A stretch of DNA of 37,316 bases from Tieghemiomyces parasiticus (taxonomy: Eukaryota; Kickxellomycota; Dimargaritomycetes; Dimargaritales; Dimargaritaceae): positions 1 to 37,316 of the forward strand of contig JANBPT010000415.1 of NCBI GenBank assembly GCA_027575765.1. Reading direction: 5' to 3'. This document shows positions 29,694-37,316 of this stretch, piece after piece. How positions within the stretch are numbered: position 1 is the first letter of the stretch; the number at the start of each line of letters is the position of its first letter. The notes beneath the pieces are model-generated. The model had not been told where the DNA came from. It did no database searches and saw nothing but the letters and a program-made list of their open reading frames with translations. The position numbers and the translations under genes were made by a program.

Positions 29694-32600
29694 CTAAGCT
29701 GGCGCGTGTACGCCCATCTCAAAATAAGCCGCGGCCAACCACACGAGGTAGGCTAGGAATAGAATTGAGCCCTTAAAGTAGTTCGCGCGGGATTCGAGGA
29801 GCGCGTAGGAGCAGATGTAGACCGACCCGGCGACGGCCACGACATCGAAGCGAGGGAATACTAGGGTAAAGAAGTAGGAGGTGTCCGGCAATGCCTCCTC
29901 GGCTGCCAACGAGGCAGAAGTGAAGAGGTTGGTCAGGACAGGGACTTGGGGCGGCAAGGTACCCAAGACGCTATGTGCAACCTCTTGTGCCCCTCGCACC
30001 AGGAGCGACATGGCACCCCGCCCGGCGACGGCAGCCTGCTGGACCACCAAGTCCGTCGGAACACTCCCACCCACTATCCCACCGTTCCACCAGGCCGAAA
30101 AGGCCACCAGCGCGGGAATCTGCAGCAGGGACACCTGGACGGTATACGCCGAACAAATCTCGAGGGCCAGAGCAATGTTCTTTTGGTAAGAAAAGGCGAT
30201 AGCGTTGGTGAATTCTGGCACGTTAGGAACCAACGCAAAGATGGTCATTCCGACAAATTTCTCGCCGATACTCAAGCCTTCGACCACCGTGTCAACCAAA
30301 TCGACCAGGAGCTCGGCGATAGCCGAGAAGAGGACCGTACACGCCAGAAGAACCACCGCGCTCTTGGTCTTGCTCCAGTTGGGTGCGTCGTGGCCTCCGT
30401 GGCCACCACTGGCGGCCGCGTCCTCCTCCTCGTCGCTGGTACTGTAGGCGATGGCCGCTGGGTCGGCCTTGGCAGCAGCGGCGGCCGCCGCGGCGGCTAG
30501 GATGTGGTGGTGCGGGTGGGCAGAGGCCGCCTGGCTACCCGAAAAGTGCGAGTCGTGGGTCGGGTACGCGGTAAGGGGTTCGGCGGACCCCCCGCTACTG
30601 CTAGCCGCCCCCTGGCTGGGGCTACCCCCGGCCGGGTGCGCCGGACCAGCGGCCGGGAAAAATTCGGACTCCCCCGTGGCCGTATGTGCCAGTGGACTGC
30701 CGGCATGATCCCCGGGTTTACCAGGAGTCCCCGCGCGGTGGCCCGGCAACAGGCTCTGGAGGATGTGGAGGTTGAGGGCACGGTGGAAGAACCGGGACTG
30801 GCGTTCGGGGGCACCGTGGGTGTAAATATGTTTGGTGTGGGTCTTGAGAGTGAACAGGAGCCCAATGAGGTAGGCAGTGGGGAGGATGGCGGCGCAAACA
30901 TAGGTGAAGGGGCGCGCGTAGGTCAGAAAGAAAGGATCACGGATCGGATGGGTCTGGCGGTACGTACATCCGGAGCAGCTAACTGACATAGCGGCACCGC
31001 TCTCCCCGGCAGGACAAGTCTGGCACGCCATCTCGTAGCTCCCGTATGTTTGGAAGAATAGGGTGGGGGCGAAGGCGCCAATAACGCTCATGATGAGTAG
31101 GGAGGAGGATACGCCAGCCGACCGGGCGTTGAACCGCATCTCCTTCTGCTTGAGCCCACCCGTGATCATGCTGAGGCCAGGCATGAGGAGGAGGCCAGCC
31201 AAAAAACTACCGATCAGCGATCCCTCGACAAGGGCGGCCTTGCCCTGCATCAGAGCCATAATGTACAAAATGACCTCGATGATGCTGCCAAACGTAGCGT
31301 TGATGACGGCGCCTAACGCGAGCGTCGACTGGGCGCTGATGGACGACACGGCCTGGCCGATAAAATAAGCGAGTGGAATGGTGGATACGAGGCAAAGTAA
31401 AAAGACGAGGGTCTCGTTGCTTAGGAAGGTGCTATGGTTGGTCCACGGGCCGATGAGATGAGCGTCGACAAGGGTGAAGAATACCAGACCCAGGAGGTTG
31501 ATGAACATAATGTTCACCCCGTCCACGGTGTACTTGTAGTACTGGAGCCCGGCCGCCGCATTGGTGCACAGCAGGACCGTTTGGCGCTTTTGTTCACCCG
31601 GCGGGCAGGAAGGGACGCTGCGCCGGAACCGGAGCTGCAAGGGTATGCGGCGCAGGTAGCGCGTGAGTTTGTAGGACAACTTGGCCATCGGGATGCTTAG
31701 GACGCCGAACCAGCATACCAACGAGACGAGTAGGAGGAGGGGGGCCACCAAGAGATAGTAGAGAGCGTAGTAGACGACGCGACCGGGGGTGAACGGAGCC
31801 GGGGCGATAGACCCGCCAGCCGTGCTTCGGCGACTCAGCACGGGGGCAGCAGAAGGCACGTTGCTGTGGCGGTGGTTGCTGAGCAGGGGTCGCTGGTCGT
31901 CGTCGTCGTCATCGTCATGGTTCGCCTCATCAGCTCCGTCACCGCCCTGGGGATCACAGCAGTCCGCAACTTGAATGGCGGTCTGGTCACCATTGTCCAA
32001 AGCGGTGGCGGCGGGAAGGGAGGGCTCCGGGATGGCGCATACCTGACACTCGCGGAGGACGGCCCGCCCGAACGGCCAGAGGAGGTAGCCGGCTAGACCC
32101 AGGAGGACCCGGCCGTAACGGTGCCCATCGGGTGGGACTACATAGAGGATGATCCCGACGGTAGCCGTCACCAGGGCCAACCACCAGCCTACTAGTACCG
32201 CCCAGGCCAGATTGCCCGGGTTGAGGAACACCTCGGTCGTCGACTTGGGCATGGCGTGCAGGGCACGGTTGGCAAACCGCGTAATGGATCGGGATTTTTT
32301 GTAGAGCGCGGGTTTCCACACGGGCAGACCGAACGGGTGACTGGTGTTCATTGCCTCCTGGCGTTCGCGTAGGGTGGCCTCGGGGTCATCGAGCACCTCC
32401 TCGGCCTCCTCCACGGCGTCGTCGTCGTCGTCGTCATTGGCATTCCGTAGGACCGCACGGCCGACAAGGCTGGCCCGGGAGGTGCGGCTGCGCGGGGGTG
32501 GGTAGTTCTCGGTGTCGCTGGGGTCACCGGAACGACGGTCATTGTCACTGTCGTCTCCGTCGTCACCCGACGTGACCAGACTATTACGACTGCCGGGGTT

Positions 32601-32717
32601 GCGGCGCATGCTGCGGGTACTGTGGCGACGGGTCTGGCGCCGCCGTGGCCGATGTTCGGTGACGGCCCGTTGCCGCGCGTCCGGTTGAGGGGTCCGGATG
32701 GATGAGTTGCCTGGCAT
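29694..32717 (-). CDS. VNX1-like vacuolar/endomembrane cation (Na+,K+ or Ca2+)/H+ exchanger
   Basis: A 1007-residue member of the CAX branch of the Ca2+/cation antiporter superfamily, with the long N-terminal part typical of fungal VNX1-type proteins. Residues 1-165 are charged and disordered (poly-Asp at 95-100). Two membrane segments follow (about 168-194 and 203-220), then an acidic loop (DDDDDDD near 268-274). The core runs from about 313: YYALYYLLVAPLLLLVSLV, then the first alpha repeat ALGAVINATFGSIIEVILYI (466-485) with E480, and the second ALVPNVPEFTNAIAFSYQKN (827-846) with E834. Between the halves is a cytosolic loop (about 630-780), His/Gly/Ser-rich with a nine-Ala run at 740-748. 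Yeast Vnx1 exchanges monovalent cations for protons at the vacuole or ER; related CAX proteins move Ca2+. Substrate cannot be decided here. Single exon, ATG at 32717. The family call is secure. Confidence 0.9.
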   Translation of the reverse strand: MPGNSSIRTPQPDARQRAVTEHRPRRRQTRRHSTRSMRRNPGSRNSLVTSGDDGDDSDNDRRSGDPSDTENYPPPRSRTSRASLVGRAVLRNANDDDDDDAVEEAEEVLDDPEATLRERQEAMNTSHPFGLPVWKPALYKKSRSITRFANRALHAMPKSTTEVFLNPGNLAWAVLVGWWLALVTATVGIILYVVPPDGHRYGRVLLGLAGYLLWPFGRAVLRECQVCAIPEPSLPAATALDNGDQTAIQVADCCDPQGGDGADEANHDDDDDDDQRPLLSNHRHSNVPSAAPVLSRRSTAGGSIAPAPFTPGRVVYYALYYLLVAPLLLLVSLVCWFGVLSIPMAKLSYKLTRYLRRIPLQLRFRRSVPSCPPGEQKRQTVLLCTNAAAGLQYYKYTVDGVNIMFINLLGLVFFTLVDAHLIGPWTNHSTFLSNETLVFLLCLVSTIPLAYFIGQAVSSISAQSTLALGAVINATFGSIIEVILYIMALMQGKAALVEGSLIGSFLAGLLLMPGLSMITGGLKQKEMRFNARSAGVSSSLLIMSVIGAFAPTLFFQTYGSYEMACQTCPAGESGAAMSVSCSGCTYRQTHPIRDPFFLTYARPFTYVCAAILPTAYLIGLLFTLKTHTKHIYTHGAPERQSRFFHRALNLHILQSLLPGHRAGTPGKPGDHAGSPLAHTATGESEFFPAAGPAHPAGGSPSQGAASSSGGSAEPLTAYPTHDSHFSGSQAASAHPHHHILAAAAAAAAAKADPAAIAYSTSDEEEDAAASGGHGGHDAPNWSKTKSAVVLLACTVLFSAIAELLVDLVDTVVEGLSIGEKFVGMTIFALVPNVPEFTNAIAFSYQKNIALALEICSAYTVQVSLLQIPALVAFSAWWNGGIVGGSVPTDLVVQQAAVAGRGAMSLLVRGAQEVAHSVLGTLPPQVPVLTNLFTSASLAAEEALPDTSYFFTLVFPRFDVVAVAGSVYICSYALLESRANYFKGSILFLAYLVWLAAAYFEMGVHAPA

Positions 32718-33973
32718 GTGTAAATGGAGCGTGTGGCGGGGAGAAAGGCGAGGGGGGGGTGCGTCTGGCGAGGGGCAGAACGGCCGGCAAGGACGCGTTG
32801 AATGCGGAGAGAGCGGCGGGCGGTCAAGAATGGCGCGAGTGGCCGTCAGCGGCAGTGATGTCGAGATGGTTCCTGAATAGAGCGATAAGGAAACGGCTGG
32901 CGGACTTGGCAGTTCGCCTTTGAACGATAAAAAACGGGCAGGCTAGAGTGCAGAACCCAGCGACCAGGGGCGGAGAAACGGCGCCAAGGCAGTGCGCATA
33001 AGCCGCTCAGAAATATGACGGGGTGGACCAGTAAAGCTGCCTCGGACTCAACGGTGGCAAATAAAGGAGCGCGGATAAGGTCGGGAACCGCTAAGGCAAG
33101 CGGGAAAGGGGGGGACGGGATAGGAAGTGGAGTAGGGGGATGTGGCATATCGGGACGCTGGGAGGAGCAAGTGAATGAGAGAGGGGATGATGAGGTCCAT
33201 CCCTGACGCCAATCCCCCGGGGGGGGCGCCATTTGCTTTCCTGCACCTGGTGGGCCAGCAGGCACCGCCATGAAGCTTGTGTCCTGGGGTGGGAGGCGGA
33301 CGGGCGTGTAGCCAGAGCTTAGCTGGCCCGCAGCGTGCCATGAGCCTCCTGCAGCCTTCAACGGCGGACCCAAGGCGCCGTTCGGGGTGGCGTGCCTGGC
33401 AGGGCTGCAGCTGACACGCGCCCCATGGGATACGGCAGGGCAGCTGCGGTGTAGCAGTGCCTCCTCATTCTAACCAGCAGGCGGGGTCGGCTCGAAAAAG
33501 GGCTGCCCGACTGCCGCAACCTACTTGGCCGAACACCAGGAGCCCGGTTACTAACCAGGTAAGCCGTTGGGCCGGTCTGCACAGCCGCAGGCTAGCAATC
33601 GAAAGGGCCGGAAAGGGGCAAATGAGACTAGAGAGGAGGCGGGGGGGGTGTGGAGGGGGACAGTGTTGCCATTGGGTGCTCAGAGATGATGGCTCGTGTT
33701 CTGTTCAAGTGCCCGCTCAACTCGGAAGCCTCCCCCCTCCGCACGGTGCCGACCTCGCCCACCTCACGTCATAGGACTCCCCCACCCCCCACACCCATGC
33801 ACACACCGCGACTGTGCACGTTTCATTAGTAAATCATTCTCGTCCACTCCCCATGCTCGGCTAAATGTACAGTGGTGGCACAATGCTACAATATCATAAA
33901 TGCGGTGGTGCAACTACATAGGTACAATGGAACCGGCAAGCCCAGCCCTCCAAATGGCAGATGAGCGGGCGCC
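32718..33973. other. Promoter of the VNX1-like gene and 3' region of the transporter
   Basis: About 1.26 kb. On the minus strand 32718-33250 is pyrimidine-rich and suits a fungal promoter and leader. A run of G residues occurs at about 33220-33226, and CCCCCACCCCCC-type runs near 33779-33790. The single GGTGGCAAA at about 33051-33059 matches the yeast proteasome-gene control element but is probably chance. Frames at 32846-33373 and 33358-33582 (-) have no domain. Confidence 0.45.
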
Positions 33974-36448
33974 TCACTTTATCCGGGTAATTTTGAGGGA
34001 CAGGTACGCGGCCACCAGGCTGGAGACCCCGCCAATGCGGAGGATCCAAGCGATAGCCTCGGCGTTACCGTCGTGGCCCGGGGTGATTTGGGGACCGCTG
34101 GCTTCAGCGTCGGCCGAGCGGCGCGCTTCGATGATGGCAAACAGGATGCTGCTGACAAAGGAGATGAGGAATTGGGGCAGCACGACGAACATGTTATGGA
34201 TTCCCAGGATGATACCAGAGGTGAGCTTGTGTGGAGCCCGGTGTTGCTGCTGGTCGGCTGCGAGGGCATCGTCCGCGGACTGGGAAGCCGAGTCAAATGG
34301 GCCTCCCGCTATGGGGTGGCGTGCCGTGGACCGCGGATGGATGTGCTGAGTGGCTGGCTCCGCGTGTTCCGTACCATGGCCTGCCTCGTTGTCGTCGTCT
34401 GACTGGTCGTAGTTTCCACCGAAGGCCACCGCGACACGGTGATCAGACGAAAGCCTGCCACCGCCCGCAGTAGCTGCTGCATCATGCACGTGCAGGAACG
34501 AACGAGTCCGGGCCCCAGACTCGGATGGGTTTATGCTGGTCGACCGCGACCGGAGGGAATCCAAAGACCGTCGGTCTTGCGAGCCGTGTCCGAGGTGCAT
34601 GTGCGGATCGATAGGCATCGGTGGGGGTGATAGGTTGAGGGCGCGGAGTTCGCTGGCTTCTGGTTCGTACCGACCGGACAGGCCGCCGCTCACCGCCCCT
34701 TCCGCAACCTCGCACCCGTCTGTCTCGCGCTGGTGCTGACTGATGTACTCGCCAATGAGTGAGAAGGGTGCCCACATGGCCACGGACCAGCAGAACCCGG
34801 TGATTGCGACCATCCAGGTGGCCTGGGCGGTGGAGGTAATAAAGAGCGTAGACAGCATGGCTAGCGCAAAGACCAAGTGGGAGAAGGTCCAAATCCGCGG
34901 GAGGGTGAGTTGGAAGGACACCAGGCCACGGCCCAGGGCCAGGAGCCGCCGGCGGAGCCGCGTCATGAAAGACAGCGGGACCCCGCCGATGGGGCCGAAC
35001 CGCGACGGGTACGAGCTGGTGATCAAGTCTGATGACGGCGTGACTGCGAACGGGAGCAGCCACGATATGAGCAGCGACACGATGGCATAGATCAGGAGGG
35101 CGTAGGACCCCGCACGGGCCGAGGCCCCCACGGGATCGACAGCACCCCCGCTACCTTCGCGGTGGAACAACTTTCTGCCCACCTCGCCACGCCGTGCTAT
35201 AGTCCCGCCGCTAGGGGTCGGTTGGACGGCGGGGGCGGTCCGGTCGGGGACCACGCTGGGTAGGTGATGCTCCTGGGCGTAGATGGAAGCGATGTAGGTG
35301 GTACTGTAGAACAGGAACGGGAACCATCCGACCCATGAAAAGAACTGCACGTGGCACACAAGGCGTATCAAGTACGGTAGGTTTCGGGCCGACAGGGCGA
35401 TGTCCTTCATAGTCTTCCATGGCGAGGTGCTGGGGTGGTCGGCATGGCAGGTGGGCTCCTCGTGGATGAAGTAGCAAGTAGCACCGACGGTGATGAACAG
35501 CACGGCGATGGCGACCAGACTGAGGGTCTGCAGCTGCGTGTGACCCAGGAACGGCAACAGCTTGACCAGGTCGGTATATCCGGTGAGGTACCCCAGGACG
35601 TTGCCGATCCCGGTCATGCGGGACGCCCATGCGGTGCCCTGTTCCTGCTTCGATGGCGGCAGCACGTCGACCAACAGCGCGCGGCAGCAGGCCTGGATGA
35701 CGTTGACGGCGAAATCCAGCGAATAAATTGCCACCACCGCCACCCAGATGGTGGCGCTCTGGTGCACCGATTCGGACCGAAAAAAGGGCCGAGTAATGCT
35801 GGCCGCCCACGCCAGCATGATGAAGCACACGGCCACAACACCGCTAGCCACCACCAGGAACGGTCGCCGCCGGCCGTACCGCGACGTGCACCGATCGCTC
35901 CACGCGCCCACCAGGGGCTGCATGATCAGGCCGGACAGTGGGCCGGCCAGCCAAACCAGCGACATGAGCGACTTGGGAAGCCCCAGTGACAGCAGGTACG
36001 GTGTACCATAGGCCATTTCGACGCTCCACGTGAACTGGAGCCCCGTAAAACACATGGTCAAGATAAGCAGGTACAGTACCTCCGACGAGACGGAGCCCAC
36101 GCGGAGCGGCGGGTATCGTGACGGGGAGGCCCGCACATTGTCGCGGTCAAAGCTGGCCAGGCCATCCGGTGGAGGGTAGGTCAGGGATAGAGGCGGTAGG
36201 TTGGCATTGCCACCTGATGCGGGCCCCACGCCCCCCAGCGGGGTTAGGGTGGTGGTTGAGTCGATGGAACGTAGAGCGTCACCGCCTGCGGAAGCGGGTT
36301 TGAACGGTAAGACATCCAGAGCCTGGCTATTCGGCATGGAGGTCGACAAGCCCCCTGGCGTGGGGACGGCCGGGGTGCTGTCGTGGTCGTCGTCATCGGC
36401 GAGCGGCTGATAGTATGACCGTGAACCGGAATGCGGGGGCCGGGACAT
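33974..36448 (-). CDS. MFS sucrose/alpha-glucoside-type H+ symporter (SUC/SLC45 family)
   Basis: An 824-residue transporter of the glycoside-pentoside-hexuronide:cation/SUC group of the major facilitator superfamily. These move sucrose, maltose or related glycosides with protons. Residues 1-115 are a Ser/Pro/Asp-rich cytosolic tail. Family marks are GLQFTWSVEMAYGTPYLLSLG (136-156), LAGPLSGLIMQPLVGAWSDR (167-186) leading into SRYGRRRPFLV, the MFS loop 2-3 motif, and CCRALLVDVLPPSKQEQG (254-271). About 12 membrane segments can be drawn. Long hydrophilic loops lie at about 395-445 and about 571-735, the latter Ser/His/Arg-rich. The frame extends to 36643 without ATG, so I start at the first ATG (36448), in GCCATGTCC context. 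Animal SLC45 and fission yeast Sut1 are relatives; the substrate is inferred only from the family. Confidence 0.9.
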   Translation of the reverse strand: MSRPPHSGSRSYYQPLADDDDHDSTPAVPTPGGLSTSMPNSQALDVLPFKPASAGGDALRSIDSTTTLTPLGGVGPASGGNANLPPLSLTYPPPDGLASFDRDNVRASPSRYPPLRVGSVSSEVLYLLILTMCFTGLQFTWSVEMAYGTPYLLSLGLPKSLMSLVWLAGPLSGLIMQPLVGAWSDRCTSRYGRRRPFLVVASGVVAVCFIMLAWAASITRPFFRSESVHQSATIWVAVVAIYSLDFAVNVIQACCRALLVDVLPPSKQEQGTAWASRMTGIGNVLGYLTGYTDLVKLLPFLGHTQLQTLSLVAIAVLFITVGATCYFIHEEPTCHADHPSTSPWKTMKDIALSARNLPYLIRLVCHVQFFSWVGWFPFLFYSTTYIASIYAQEHHLPSVVPDRTAPAVQPTPSGGTIARRGEVGRKLFHREGSGGAVDPVGASARAGSYALLIYAIVSLLISWLLPFAVTPSSDLITSSYPSRFGPIGGVPLSFMTRLRRRLLALGRGLVSFQLTLPRIWTFSHLVFALAMLSTLFITSTAQATWMVAITGFCWSVAMWAPFSLIGEYISQHQRETDGCEVAEGAVSGGLSGRYEPEASELRALNLSPPPMPIDPHMHLGHGSQDRRSLDSLRSRSTSINPSESGARTRSFLHVHDAAATAGGGRLSSDHRVAVAFGGNYDQSDDDNEAGHGTEHAEPATQHIHPRSTARHPIAGGPFDSASQSADDALAADQQQHRAPHKLTSGIILGIHNMFVVLPQFLISFVSSILFAIIEARRSADAEASGPQITPGHDGNAEAIAWILRIGGVSSLVAAYLSLKITRIK

Positions 36449-37316
36449 GGCGGTACTACACAATAAGGGGTGGTTCCAAAGGCAACACGAGCCAAGTAGG
36501 AAGGTGCAACGGAGCGTAGGAGGGAGACAGAAGAGGGGGATGTGGGCAATGCGGTAGGAGGCCCCGCCGGCGCGATAGGAAAGGGCGCGTGTAGGGAAAG
36601 GTGAAGGAGGCCGCAGGACAGGCCGTTGTCCGAGACATATCACGCTGGCCCACCGCTTGGGCAGACCTTCATACTGGGTCGGAGGGGGTCGCGGATGGCT
36701 AGCTAGGCGGGGTTAGGAGGCTGATACGGCAGAGCAGATTCCAAGGCAGCCTGGTGCGGAAGCGGGTCGCCAACAAGACCGGGCCACACAGCAGGCGCCT
36801 ACAGATGGACGCAGCTGTGGAGAAGAGGGGGAAAAGGCTGATCCTCAGGTCCTGCAAGACTGCGGAGTTGCTTTTACCATGACTCGCCGGTGAAAAGCCG
36901 CTTTTGTTTTCGTTCGCCCGTATGGAAAGGTATCTGGCAGGAAGGAGGTACGTTTGCTGAAGGTATGGCCCGAGGTCTAGAGGACTTCTTCAGCCAGCTT
37001 CGCTAGTTGCCGCCACTGGCTGTCCGATTGGGTAGGCCCCGGGGCCATAGTTACCCCGCGAGGATCCTCCCCCTCCCTCCCCTCCAGCGGCTGACCACAA
37101 GATGGCGTTACCAGAACTACGCCCACCACCAACACCCAGCCTCTGCCACAGACGACGTATGTAATTCATTGGCATAATTAAGCCCGTGTACCTTTTTTCT
37201 GGCACAACCCAAATCCAACGGGCGAGGGATAGACACCCAATGACATCAGTATGATTACCCTGGCAAACCCAACTCGCCTATTGGTCGGGCACGGCCTGTC
37301 GCAGATAAGCATCCAG
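36449..37316. other. Promoter region of the SUC-type transporter and window end
   Basis: The 36449-36660 part is pyrimidine-rich on the minus strand, as expected for the transporter leader. From about 36990 a possible coding piece appears (separate entry). The last 110 bp show nothing recognisable. Confidence 0.45.
36990..37175 (-). CDS. Possible small Gly-rich ORF or terminal exon, unidentified
   Basis: The frame reads from an ATG at 37175 (MPMNYIRRLWQRLGVGGG) through a Gly/Ser-rich stretch to GNYGPGAYPIGQ and a stop at 36990. A CTGTGGCAG just before the Gly-rich part would serve as a splice acceptor, so this may be the last exon of a gene that starts beyond the window. Composition is closer to coding than to the flanking DNA. 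No family recognised; a chance frame is quite possible. Confidence 0.25.
   Translation of the reverse strand: MPMNYIRRLWQRLGVGGGRSSGNAILWSAAGGEGGGGSSRGNYGPGAYPIGQPVAATSEAG

Noticed and set aside
33051..33059. GGTGGCAAA proteasome-type control element upstream of the VNX1-like gene
   Set aside because: A single nine-base match is easily chance, and the downstream gene is not a proteasome gene.

Overview
This window reads as nuclear DNA of a fungus. It encodes a vacuolar cation/H+ exchanger of the fungal VNX1 type, a sucrose/alpha-glucoside-type MFS transporter, a TFIIIC subunit, NPL4, KAE1, USB1 and a nuclear-encoded complex I subunit with a mitochondrial presequence. Genes are on both strands, separated by long non-coding stretches. 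Introns are few and short (161-230 nt). The genes are clearly richer in GC than the intergenic DNA. Complex I argues against Saccharomyces-like yeasts, and an NPL4 with a C-terminal NZF finger differs from budding yeast. An early-diverging lineage (Zoopagomycota or Kickxellomycotina type) is my guess, not something the sequence proves.

Layout: 606-2942 (-) is a CCR4/nocturnin-like EEP-fold protein with damaged catalytic motifs. 6344-9159 (-) holds two adjacent START-domain ORFs that I join through one 161-nt intron into a single 884-residue protein with two START domains and membrane segments at both ends. 12013-12999 (-) is USB1, divergent from 13629-15662 (+) NPL4. 15891-19464 (-) is a TFIIIC WD40 subunit with an array of AT-hooks, joined across a 193-nt intron; it is convergent with NPL4 and divergent from 19943-21145 (+) KAE1. 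21356-21625 (-) is a small glycine/histidine-rich secretory protein. A gene-poor stretch of about 6 kb follows, holding one candidate 53-residue secreted peptide gene at 26132-26293 (-). Then come NDUFS7 at 27746-28647 (-, two exons), a VNX1-like exchanger at 29694-32717 (-) and an SLC45/SUC-like transporter at 33974-36448 (-).

The genes do not form a pathway cluster; this looks like ordinary housekeeping neighbourhood. RNA metabolism (USB1, TFIIIC, KAE1, EEP protein), protein quality control (NPL4), respiration (NDUFS7) and membrane transport or lipid transfer sit side by side. Two divergent pairs (USB1/NPL4 and TFIIIC/KAE1) share intergenic promoters of about 480-630 bp.

The least ordinary items are the double-START protein, the likely EEP pseudoenzyme, the AT-hook-rich TFIIIC subunit and the two small secretory proteins. 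I found no tRNA, rRNA, spliceosomal RNA, CRISPR array or recognisable transposon.
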